Shown: positions 38,001 through 50,000 of the stretch, one piece after another | How positions within the stretch are numbered: position 1 is the stretch's first letter | Layout of the letters: each line of letters opens with the position of its first letter | DNA from: Diospyros lotus | Taxonomy: Eukaryota; Streptophyta; Magnoliopsida; Ericales; Ebenaceae | NCBI RefSeq assembly: GCF_014633365.1 | Contig: NC_068347.1 | Span: 23,210,433 to 23,274,432, forward strand | Direction of reading: 5' to 3' | DNA length: 64,000 bases | Program-made: the position numbers and the translations under genes | Notes under the pieces: model-generated | What the model was told of the DNA's origin: nothing | Database searches by the model: none | What the model saw: only the letters and a program-made list of their open reading frames with translations

Positions 38001-41000
38001 ATCACATATTGGTTGTCACACAACACCTGTACTGACTCTGTTGTATCTATTTTCAGCTCTTGGAATAGTCTTTTCAGCCATATTCCTTCACAAAATCCAT
38101 GAGCCATTGCTCTAAATTCGGCCTCTACACTACTTCTAGATACAACCGACTGCTTCTAGCTGCGCCAAGTCACTAGATTTCCCCATACAAATGAATAATA
38201 CCCTGAAGTTGACCTTCTATCAAAAATTGAACCAGCCCAATCAGCATCTGTATAGACTGTGATTCCTCAATTTGTTGTTTTTTGAACATTAACCCCTTAC
38301 CTGGAGTTGATTTAAAGTACTTTAGGATGCGGTAAACTGCTTCCAAGTGCTCCTCTTTGAGATCATTCATGAATTGACTTACAACACTAACAAAAAATCC
38401 AATATCCGGCCTAATATGTGATAGATATATAAGCTTTCCTACTAACCTTTGATACCTTCCTTTGTCAACTATATTACTTTCTTTGCCAATGTCCAATTTT
38501 ACTGTAGATTCCATAGGAGTTTCAGCTAATTTACAACCCAACATTCTTGTTTCCTTAAGGAGATCCAGGATATACTTCCTTTGTGTGACTGAAATTCCCC
38601 ACTAGGGACAGCAAAACTCTGATGGTATTCAACTTTGCCACATGAGCAAATGTTTCTTAGTAGTCAATATCATAAGCTAGGGTGAAGCTCTTTGCCACTA
38701 ACCGAGCCTTGAATCTGTCAATCTCTCCATCCTCCCTATATTTTACTGTGAAAACCCACTTGCAGCCCACAAGGCTTTTTCCGGGAGGCAAATCAGTGAT
38801 ATCCCACGTTTCATTCTTTTCCAAGGCCTTGATTTCCTCAAGAATAGCCTCCTTCCATCTAGGGTGCTGAAAAGCCTCTTGGATACTGTTAAGAACCTAC
38901 ACTTTGTTTACATTTGAAACAAACACACTGAATTTTGGTGAGAGACCCTTGTATGAGATATAATTTTATAGAGGATGTTTTGTGCATGCTCTCACACCCT
39001 TCCTTAAGGCAATAAGACAATGTAAATCCTCATCATCAATAGAAACAGTAACAGTATCCTCACCAGTTGTATTTCTACCTCTTTCTACCCGTGATTTCAG
39101 CTCAGCCTCTTGAACAATCCTGGGGCATGTTGGAGCCTCATTTTCCTTAGGTTTGGACTGTCTTCTAGAGTAAACCTGCAGTTTAGTGACAGTATAGGCA
39201 AGAAATTCCTTGGTAGGAGAAGGAAAATGGCTGGTAGAGGTGTTAGATTCAGATTTCTCGGTCTTCTCAAGTTCTTGGCAATCAATAGAATCCCAAAACT
39301 GATATTCTAAGGAAGTATCTTGAGTGTTCTCCCCCTGAATATCAGTTTTGTGATAATATGGCTGATTCTCAATAAATGTGACATCCATGGAGGTAAAGAA
39401 TTTTTGAAGTTCAGGAGAGTAGCACTTATACATATGCATTCGAGAGACCGAGGCTCAAGCTTGCTTCTCATATGATTATGCACATGAACAAATGCACAAC
39501 AACTGAAAATTTTGAGGGGAAGATGTGAAAGGATCCGAGTGTGAGGAAAGAAAGTAAGAAGAAGTTGACTAGGGGTTTGATGCTTTAGGATGCGTAAGGG
39601 CATTCTATTGATTAAATAGGCGGCTATTAGAATAGCCTCACCCCAAAAATGAGAAGGAACGTTAGTAGAGAACAATAGGGATCTCGCAACTTCCAATAAG
39701 TGTCGGTTCTTTCGTTCTGCAACCCCATTTTGTTGGGGGGGTATCAACACAAATGCTTTGGTGTACTATGCCTTGTTGGGAAAGATAATGACCAATGATA
39801 GAATTGAAATATTCTTTGTCGTTATCTATTCTCAAGATCTGAATTTTGGAATTGAATTGTCTTTACACCATTGAATGAAAAGTTTGAAAGATAAAACCAA
39901 CTTCAGATTTTTCTTTCATAAGAAATACCCACATTAAGCGAGTATGATCATCAATAAATGATACGAACCAATAAATGATATGAACCAACGAGCCCCAATA
40001 ATGTTTCTAACCCTAGAAGGCCCCCACACATTGCTATGAATCAAGGAGAAAGGCAAAAATTGAGTATAAATTGGCTAGGATAAGTGTTTCGTATATGTTT
40101 AGAGAATTGACAGATTTCACATTGTAACAAATGGAGATCTTTATTCCCTTTATTCTTGAACAAAGAGGGAAACAATTTTTGAAGATAAACAAAATTAGGA
40201 TGACCTAATCTATAGTGCCATAACATGATAGCATCATTATTGGAATGAAAATTAGATAAATAAATAGCTGGTTTAAGAGAAGAACAGTTGTTCGATTGAA
40301 CGAGTTTACTGCTAGAAGAAGTCTTTTTAAGGATGTAGAGGCCCGAACATGCTTCAACACTGCCAATCGTGCTCCCCGAACTCTAGTCCTGAAATTCACA
40401 CAAATTTTGTGAGAATTTAACCACACAATTACAATCAGTAGATAACTTGCTCACTAATATTAAGTTGCAGTCTAAATTTGGCACCAAGAGAACTAATTTT
40501 AGGGTTAAATCATCTGAAACTGCCACCATTCCAATTCCAGCTACCTTTGATAGTGAACCATCAGCAATCCTTACCACCCAATCTTGCTTGCAGGGTTGAA
40601 AATTAGTTAGTATATTAGATTCTCCAGTCATGTGATCAAAAGCCCCTGAATCAACAATCCATACAGTAGAAAACTCACTTTTGGCAGTTAAAACATGAGA
40701 TGATTTACCTTTAAGGGCTATGGAACTGGACGCCAAGTTAGAGGGCTGAGAAAATTGGGTCTTTTCGAACATAGTTTGAAGCCATTCCATATGTTCCTTG
40801 CTGAACAAATTAGGTGATGAGGTTGTTGTGGTTTCCTCCGTGGAAGCTAAAGCACCTCTACTCTTCCTTTCATGAGTTGGCTTCCAATCAGGTGGCTTAC
40901 CATAAATTTCCCAACAAGTATCCTTAGTGTGTCCTATCTTGTGACAGTGATCACACCAAGGTCTGCCCTTCTTTTGTTTGAAGACAATTTGATGGCTTCC

Positions 41001-44000
41001 TCGAGTGATTAGAGCCGATTGCTCCAAGGTTGGACTTGTAGGCTTGAGCATAATCTTCATCCAGCTCTCTCCCCTTCGGACTTCAACAATGGCCTCTCTA
41101 AGACTTGGCAAGGGCTTTGTTCCAAGAATTCTCCCACGTACAGCATCTAGGTTTTTATTCAAACCGATGAGAAATTTGTACAGCCTCTTCTTTTCCACAA
41201 TACTCTTGTATTTTGTTGAATCCTCTGTGCACTTCCATTAGATAGTATCATACTTATCCAATTGAAGTCAATACTTGTTTAAGGAATTAAAGTATTGTGT
41301 GACATGGGAATCACCTTGCCTTTGGTCATCAAGAACGCTTTCTATGTCAAATAACTCCAAATTATTTTCGATATGGGAATAGGCTTCCTTAGCAACCTCC
41401 CAAATTTCTTGTGCGATATCATAAAGAAGGAAATTCTCACCTATTTCATTTGTCATAGAATTGATGAGCCAAGACATCACCATGTTATTTTCTGTCTTCC
41501 AACCTCTGTATCCTGGTTCCTCTTCTCCTGGTTTGGCTATGGCTCCGGTCAAGTAGTCATCTTTGCCCTTGTCACATATGAACATCAACACTAATTGTGA
41601 CCATTGGAGATAATTCTAACCGTTGAGCTTGTGTCCTGTAATAGCAATCATGCTGTTATTATCCATGGTTACAGCATTGTTGCTTGGTGTAGGAATAATC
41701 TGGATAGACTGCTGGCCATTGTAAAAGAATTCTGGTACTATCGGGTAGAAGGAAGAAAGGAGATTAAGAGATGGTTGGTGGCTGCAGCAACTAGCTGCTT
41801 AGGGTTTGATAACTGGAGGAAATAATTCTTGCTCTGATACCATGAAAAAATCGAGTATTGGAATTCAATAATAATCTTCACAGCACATAGGAAATAAATA
41901 TACAGCAGAATGGAAGACACCTATCTTAGGTAGAAGTCTATCCTATATACAACATATCTTAAGCTATTTAAACTACAAATTATCTAGCTCTAAAAAATAG
42001 GAATTAAACAGAAAACTAGATGAGATAAATAGTATTATCTTCTTCTAAAAATTCGGCTTCTTATCCATGCACGTTGCACAACTTCTGATTACCCTTATCC
42101 TTGCTTCAAAGCTGCCTAATATCTTGCCTAATGACTTCCAAACCTCCTTGATTTCCACAGTTACTATCATTTTGGCATATGTTAATGACACAATTGTGAC
42201 TAGGGATGATAAAGTTGAACAAGAGTCACTCAAGAAGTGTCTAGCCCGAGAATTTGAGATCAAGATCCTCAGCAAGCTCAAATACTTTCTTGGTATTGAG
42301 GTGGCCTATTCTAAGAAGGGCATCTTTATATCTCAAAGAAAATACATTTTGGATCTCCCCAAAGAGACCGGAAGTCCCAATAGCAAGGCAAGAAGTACTC
42401 CTATTGATCCAAACTACAAAATAATTGGAAAGGGAGATAATAGTGTGACCAATAAAGGAAGATATCAAAAACTAGTGGATAAACATATATATCTATCCCA
42501 TACAAGGCCGAACATAGCTTATGCAATTGGAGTGGTAAGTCAATTCATGCATGACCTAGAAAAGAGTATATACAAGCAATCTTCAAAATCCTCCATCATC
42601 TTAAATCATCCCCATGGGAAGGTATCCTATTTAAGAAAGGTACCAAGTTCATTATTGAAGCCTATACCAACACTGATTATGCTTGGTCTCCCACGAAAAG
42701 AAGGTCCACATTAGGTTATTGCACTTTTCTAAAAGGAAACTTAGAAACTTGGAGAAGTAAGAAACATTGCTAGGTCTAGTGCAGAAGCTAAATTCAAAGC
42801 AATGGTGAATGGAGTATGTGAACTTCTATGGCTCAAGATCATTGCTGAAGATCTCAAAGTTAAGCAAAAAGAGACTATGAAACTTTATTGTGACAACAAG
42901 TCAGCCATCAATATTGCTCACAATCCAATTCCACATGATCAAACCAAACATATCGAAGTAGATAGGTACTTCATCAAGGAAAAGTTTGATTGTGGATTAA
43001 TTAGTACTCCTTACATTCCAACTAATGACTAGTTGGCTAATGTATTAACCAATGTACTACCAGTGTCAAGATTTCAGGAGATCATCAGCAAGTTGGGAAT
43101 AGATTATATCCACTCACACTTGAGGAGGAGTGTTAGAAATCCAAAAATATTTCTGATAATTGTTTCGTTCCTAGAATTTCTCTATTTCCTTATTTCTAGA
43201 GTTTCTTTTTTATTAGGATAACATTATATTTCCTATTTGGTATGGTTTCCCTTTCTTTTTTTCTCTTCCTTGATTGAGTTGATCAATCCCTATTTATTTG
43301 AGATTGGTAGCCTAAATCAGGAATCACACTTGTAATAAATACCGAGTGTACAATGTACAGTTACACAATACAATGCAATATAGGAAAGTATTATTTTCCA
43401 CAGAAATCTTATCCAAATAATTGCCAAGAAAGACAAATAAGAAAACCAGTAAAATCATTAGGAATATGTACCTTCCATTAACTGCTGCACTGGAAGCTAC
43501 ATCCATCTGAATCAGGAGAAAAGTAAACAGAAAATAAGGAAAAGAACTAAGAGAAGTTTCACAAGTTACAACACGGCATTCAAGTGTCCAAATGGGCAAC
43601 GAAGACTGGGGAATATTGCAAATGCATTTGAAATAAAAGCTACATGAACATGCAAGCAATGCATCTAAGGTGAAAACTGTGAGCAAACTAACCAACACCA
43701 ACCCAAAAGGAAAAGACAAGAGACAAAGAGGACAATTTTCAGGCATCATTAATGTGACCGAATTAAAATCAGCTTCACTGGTTAGTGCACTATTTTTATA
43801 CAACAACCATAAAGAAAGGATGTAGTAGTAAAATCAAGATTTTCTCCTGCTGGAAGCATCATGCCCAGATAGTTATTTTCCACGAGACCCTATTTACCAT
43901 TTCAAATAAAAATATAACCTATTTACCATTTCAAAGAACTTCACCTTCATAGAGTGTACACCAACTGACGTCCCATTCTCAACTGATAAAGAATTGCCTG

Positions 44001-47000
44001 GATTGCGCTTGGTTGTATGTGTAAACCCCTGAGCAATTCCATTCTCAATTTGGGGTTGTCTCCTGCTTTGTAAAATGAAAGTAAGCTCATAGTTTGAACC
44101 CAAACAACAAGTATACATAATATTATATTGACATGAGATAACATTTAATATATCAAGCATTTTAAGGGTAGGGAAAAAGCAAAGAAGAACATGATGCAGA
44201 AACAGAAACAGAAATAAATGCAGAACATACCATGTGACTTGATGTACTGTAACAAAAATATTTAGTTAACTGACAATTTCACCCATGAACTGGATCAGTA
44301 ACTTGATCAAAATCCAAAAACAACAACAACATATCCAACCTTTATCCCACAATGTAGGGTCGGCTACATGAATTCTAGACTTCCATGTATTTCTGTCTTT
44401 TGTCTAACTTTGATCAAAATCCAGTTGAAAAAAAAAAAAAATCATCTTGGTTAATAAATATTTTTGTGAATTTATAAAGCTGCAAAAGCCTTTAGTGAAC
44501 CATTAAAAAGAAGGTTGAAAATATTTGGCATGATAAGGGAGCATGGGAGATTTCAGACCTTCATAATTACTAAAATATTTTACAAGAATTCTGCACTGTC
44601 CCCCCCCCCCCCCCCCAAAAAAAAAAAAAATAATTAATAATAATAATAACAATCAAAGAGCATTACTGCAAAAGAATCTGTTGTAAAAAAATATATATTT
44701 AATAAAACAAAAAAGATAACCTGTTGTAAACTACCAAAAGAGGAAAAACAAATAAGGCCGTCTACATGCCTTTAGACCACACAAATCATCTTTATGGAAC
44801 CAAATTTCAGTCATTTGGGCTAAAGGAAAAAAAAAAAAAAAAGACAGAAAAAAAAATCAGTCATGTCAATAGTAAAATGCCTGCTCAATCTGAACCTTTA
44901 GTTGTTAACCATGAATAAGGGAAAAAAATTAGAAACTGGTTGTTTCCTCAAATTAGGTAAGAATGGAGTTGGTCCAAATAGATTTGATAAAATAGAAGCA
45001 ACAAATGATGAAAGCACTGGAAAAAAAATTTATTGTTCTCCCTCTTCATAAATCAAAATTGCACCAAAATGGTAAGAAGTTCATCATACATGCATAATTA
45101 ATGATAAATGACAAAAAGGTACCCAAAAAATAACTTGAAATAACTTATTTTCAAAAGGGCTAAATGCTAAAATCCACAAATAAAATTATTTCTCACAGCT
45201 TCATTGCATATAACTCCACCTGTAGATTCCTATCTACAGCCAGTCCCAAGCGCAGATAGAAGAGCAAGTTGTGTTAGGTAACTGACAATTAACGTAAAAC
45301 TTGTATAATTAAACAACATGAATCCTTACAATTAACAAATCATTGGGGTGTAACCCTTCATAGCAACACATTGCAGTACTCACATGCAGTGAAAAAAGAA
45401 GCTAGAGCCAGTGCATCAGAGCCCATATGTGATGTTGAACTTACATGGGTTCTTACATTTACATGGACGGATGCAAGTAAAGAAGTTAGTCCAAGATCAT
45501 AAATTAAGGATTGGGTCATGAAATATTGGGACTTTGATAGAAAAATCTATAGAAGTGGTGGACATGATGAGTAGGAGAAAATCAATATTATCTGCCTCTA
45601 AAAAACGAGATGGGTTGGAAAGAAGGCTAAATATTTATAGAATCATGATACTCAGGGAATGATTGGACAAAGAACGGAATGGGGATTATTATAGGTAACT
45701 CTAAAAGGATGGAACAGTGAATGTGAAAAGAATAGGGGATAGATTATTGCAGTTAAAGCTGTCATAGGAGAAGAAACAATAAATATTATTAGTACATATG
45801 CACCACAAGTTAGCTTAAGAGAGGAGATAAATACAAAATTTAGAGAAGATTTACAGGAGTTGGTACAAGAATTACCTAGAGGAGAGAAAATCATAATAGA
45901 AGGTAACTTAAATAGTCATATGGGTAAAGAAAGGAATGGGTATACAGATGCACATGGAGGTTATGAATTTGAAGAAAGAATAATAAGTGTAAATCTATTT
46001 TGGTTACGCCATGGCATATGAGCTCATCATAGAGGTTTAAAACTTGCAATGAATATTTAATCACATATAAAAATGGATTATCAACTATCCAAACAGACTA
46101 CTTTCTTATCAGACAAGAGGACCACTTATGTTGTATGGACTATGAAGTCATACTAAACGAATGTCTGACCACTCAACATAGACTTAACGGTCATTGGGGT
46201 CCATAATAGAAAATAGAGGAGAGAAAATGATACAAAACATGGCTCAAGAATCAAATGGTGGGATTTGAAAGGTAAAAACAAACTATTTTCAAGGAAAAAA
46301 TGTGGGCTAGGAGAGACTAGATGGTAGAACGAGAGGCAAACCAAATCTGGATTGAGATGTCTATTGCTATTGAAATACAACAAAACTGGTTCTACGAGTC
46401 AGAGAAAAAGCCCCAAATCAGAAAAAGTCTTGGGGAAATGAAGAGATGCAAAAGAATCAAAAATAAGAGCTTGCTATAAGACTTTACATAAATGCTGTAA
46501 TTGTAACACTAACACCTTGAACCCTTGCAATGTTCGAGTTAAAGTAATATTTTAATAATTTCATGTGGCTAAGGTAGGGGTACTAGAGTAATTAAGAGAA
46601 ATTTAAGAAGCCTAAGGTACAATTTAGGTAAAATGACTATGTATTGGGGAATTATATAATTAGGATGAGATGCATGTGATGTCATGAGTTTAAATCATCA
46701 AGATTTTTGCCACATGGGTTATTCTGGACCAAATGAGGGTAGGTATGAGAATAAAATTAATCTATAGTATAACAATTATGTCATTCAAGTTGAGAGAAGT
46801 TTGAGGAGAAAGTGCTTGAGGTTGAGAATTATTTAAAACACTGTGTGGTTTAGGTTTTTCTCACACACACACACACACAGAGGCAAATATATATATAGGG
46901 ATAGGGAGAACAAAAACAGGGCCAGGTTGCAGCTATATGTAAGCATCTGCATCACAGGTAACAAAATGTAGGAAACCTTCACTAAAGGCTCTTGCCGTGG

Positions 47001-50000
47001 GAAATCTTGCAGGAGTGCTGCGTGTTATTTGTCACCACCTGAAAGATCATCACCATTGCAGAAGGAGAAAGTTCATCATTGCTGTACACAGAACAGTGAT
47101 GCTGCCATTGATGGAAGATGACATCACAGTTAAAGATTCTGTTTTGAGAATCGTTGTAACACTAGACTTCCATGCCGCAGGAAACGGGATGAAGATCGCC
47201 ATTTAGAAGATAAAGAGGGACTGCTGTAAGTTGCAGCGGCTGATCACCATTAATGGAAGAAGAAAAAATGGAAGAATGATGCTAACGGTGAGAGATAAAG
47301 AAGGAACTTCATTGTTAAAGATTGTTGCTGGAGATGGGAAGCTTCATTGTGCACACAGCAGAGATGTTAAGGAAGACTTTCTGTTCTGGTGTAAGCACCA
47401 TACCTGTGTATATTTATGTATACCAGCCATATACCCGATGAAGAAATTAACACGTACACAGAATAATGGAACCACCTTCGCTGCATTTTAAATATGTTAC
47501 TAGGTTTGATGAGAGGATTTTAATGATATAAAAATTATTAATTTTGGTTAAAGTTTATGAAAGTGGAATTAGGTGGTTAAGCAACTAGAACCTAATTAAG
47601 CTTGATTATTAAACTCTCCAGCAGCCCTAGCTGATATTCTAAAATTCCAGAAAATATTTTGGAGACCTCTAGAAGGTCTTGAGCTGGTTGGAGAAGAGTT
47701 AGGTCAGCTCACTAGGTGTCACAAGGCAGCAAAGCCACCAAGGGATTAAACATGGCATTGGAGAATGACTTTAAGTCAGGTTACTAGGTGTCACAAGGCA
47801 GCAAAGGCACCAAAGGATTAAACATGGCAACAAAACAGGAGGACACCAAGCAGCAGCTTCAGCTCAAGCAGGAGCCAGGTCTTGCACAAGACAGATGCCA
47901 CCAAGCAAGGACTAAATGGCTGCCATACATTCAGCTGCTTTAGCAGCTTGGAGATGCCTATCTGTGGAGAACTGAGAAGGAATCTGGAGCATTATCGGAA
48001 GTATGCAGCCCAGATAATGGTCCTAAATATTAGGAATGTTAGAAGTTGAAGATAAATCAGTTGAAGATGAGACCGAATAATTCTCCTAGAAGATTAGTTG
48101 TATTCCTATTTTGAAGATAGTTGTTCTGTAAATTTAAATAGCTTAGATAACTATCCTGTACTTGTAGATGGCATAGACTTGTACATAAGGTAGGACTCCT
48201 ATACGTGTATATATAGGATACACTCTAATGAATAATTATTCCATTCCCTTCTCTTAAAATAATTTCAGCACTATCAATAGGCCTTCAATCTCTCATTTCC
48301 AGCAGAAGGAAATGAGTTAGAGTGGGAGGCTCTCAAGGGAGAAGTCCTATAGTGAGAGAAATGCCCAAAAAAAAAAAAAAAAAGCATGAAAATTAGGAAG
48401 GAACTGAGGGGAGATACTTTTAAATGGATGAAGAAACTAAGGCTTAGCTTGAAGTAAGTGTGCACGATTTGGTTATTTTATGTTGGCATTATGCATAAAA
48501 TGATTCTATGGCAGCTTATTATGCAATAAAATATGATTATACGCATGAGATGTGTGTGGATTGTGATCGTGCTACATAATGTGAGTCAAACACATAGGAA
48601 TGGGAAGGTTCACCACCAAACAAGTCTGTGTGACCCCTCTTGGCAGGGGAAAGCATGAAAAGATCAATGGTGAGCCTTCAGGGCCTTTAAACCATGAGAA
48701 TAATGTCGCCAGATGTGGGGTATGATGTGCATTAACCTAAGGTGCACTCATAAGAAAGAGAAAATAGAGGGAAAACTGAGGTTGCCTACATAAAATGTGT
48801 GATTAATATGCATTGTGTGCGATTGAATTGTCATGGCATGCCTTGCTGAGATTATATTCCCATGCATTGCATTTTAACATTCCAAACCATGCAAGGGACA
48901 GGAGGAAGACCAACTTGGGTTAGAGTCTAGACAAGGGTACAAAATCATGTGTATATCTTTAAAGCATGTGAGCCACACGTGTAATGCATAAGGAATAAAG
49001 TTTTTTGATAAATTTATACTTGGTGTTATCTTAGTTTAATGTTATGGTATATGCAAAACAAATGGCATAAGAAAAGTGAAACCTTAATAAAGAAGACTAG
49101 ACCTGGGACCAAAACAGAAATAGAGGGCCTAATTACATGTGAAGGTATCAGAGAGAACCATCTCATGGAAGACTCCCTTGCAACTTCGCATGGCAGAGTC
49201 ACTAGACAAAACCCTACTGGGAGTGGGGTGCCTAGTAATGAAGAAAACCTACAGAGGTATAGTTTGGTAAAAAAATAAGCAAAAAGACCATTACTCACCA
49301 GTCAATTTTGAAGTTGATGTTCATAATGGACGGTATCCTCACTTGGATTGCTAACATAAGTTATTCAACTTTTGGAGTTGAAGTTCATAACATGTCAGTT
49401 GTGTGACTACATGTTCTAGCATCTTATGTTCATGCCCACAACTATTGATGTCCCTCTGACTAAAGCATGAAGAAGGCATATTAATGTAAAAATATTTGTT
49501 GTGATTGGCAAGTAAGGTTTACATGAAAAATGGGAGAACTTTAGCACAGATTGCATGTTGTTCATAAACATTTGGGCATAGTACAGATTGTATGTTGTTC
49601 ACAAACATTCAAATCTCGACCACCAACTTAATAGACAATGCCATAGCACAATTACGAGCTCGTATACTGTATATAGGAAAATCCAATGCTTTAACATTCA
49701 TTGAGTGGTTTCTTGATGTTTGAAATGCCTTATACTTCATATAAATTAACCAAACTATATCTGGTACATGTAAGTAATTGAAACAGTCAAATGTTTTATT
49801 ATAACATACCTTGTCCGACTAGTTTGCTTTCTGTCCATGTTGTTGTTGTTGGATTGTTTCAATTTTTCCTCTCTGCCTGCACATTCTAGGGAAGGAACAG
49901 TGCTGGGAATATCCATTCCATCATGGCCAGCAACACTGCAAGTAATGCCATCCGCTGGAAGCAAAATTCCCTATTTAAAGACCAAAAAAGTACAGATCAC

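Larger units (their letters stand above)
37464..42159 (-). mobile_element. Copia element F inserted in copia B RT
   Basis: The LTRs are 37464-37777 and 41843-42159, with perfect target duplication GTTAC (37459-37463 and 42160-42164). The right LTR begins TGAAAAAATCGAG; the left begins CGAAGAAATCGAG, so its TG is mutated. The primer-site complement GCTCTGATACCA (41831-41842) and CTCCCCCTT tract (37778) show minus-strand transcription. Gag and protease are long and largely open, but RT is deleted from about 38595 up to the start of the palm, and the YVDD box is absent. It therefore could not make its own cDNA. A different copia family from A, B and C by gag reading. Confidence 0.94.
24827..43402 (+). 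mobile_element. Full-length Ty1/copia element B filling intron 5, with five nested insertions
   Basis: The LTRs at 24827-25092 and 43131-43402 both begin TGTTAGAAATCC and end TTTTCCACA. They are flanked by a perfect target duplication GAAAT (24822-24826 and 43403-43407). A primer site TGGTATCAGAGCC follows the left LTR, and a purine tract (TTGAGGAGGAG) precedes the right one. The internal order is gag, protease, integrase, RT, RNase H (copia). It is interrupted by J (25818-26143), K (26576-26852), C (28739-34230), D (34645-37296) and F (37464-42159). Removing these and their duplicated sites leaves about 5.1 kb, a normal copia length. It is antisense to the host gene and lies 69 bp from exon 5. 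Many stops and RT box YVND in place of YVDD show that it is dead. Confidence 0.94.

Noticed and set aside
47231..47491. 86-codon plus-strand frame in insertion G
   Set aside because: No recognisable protein features; sits in the presumed leader of an LTR-like insert.
48480..49230. Possible separate gene in the GC-richer part of insertion G
   Set aside because: Frames are short and lack codon bias; the stretch lies between two ends of one transposon-like insert.
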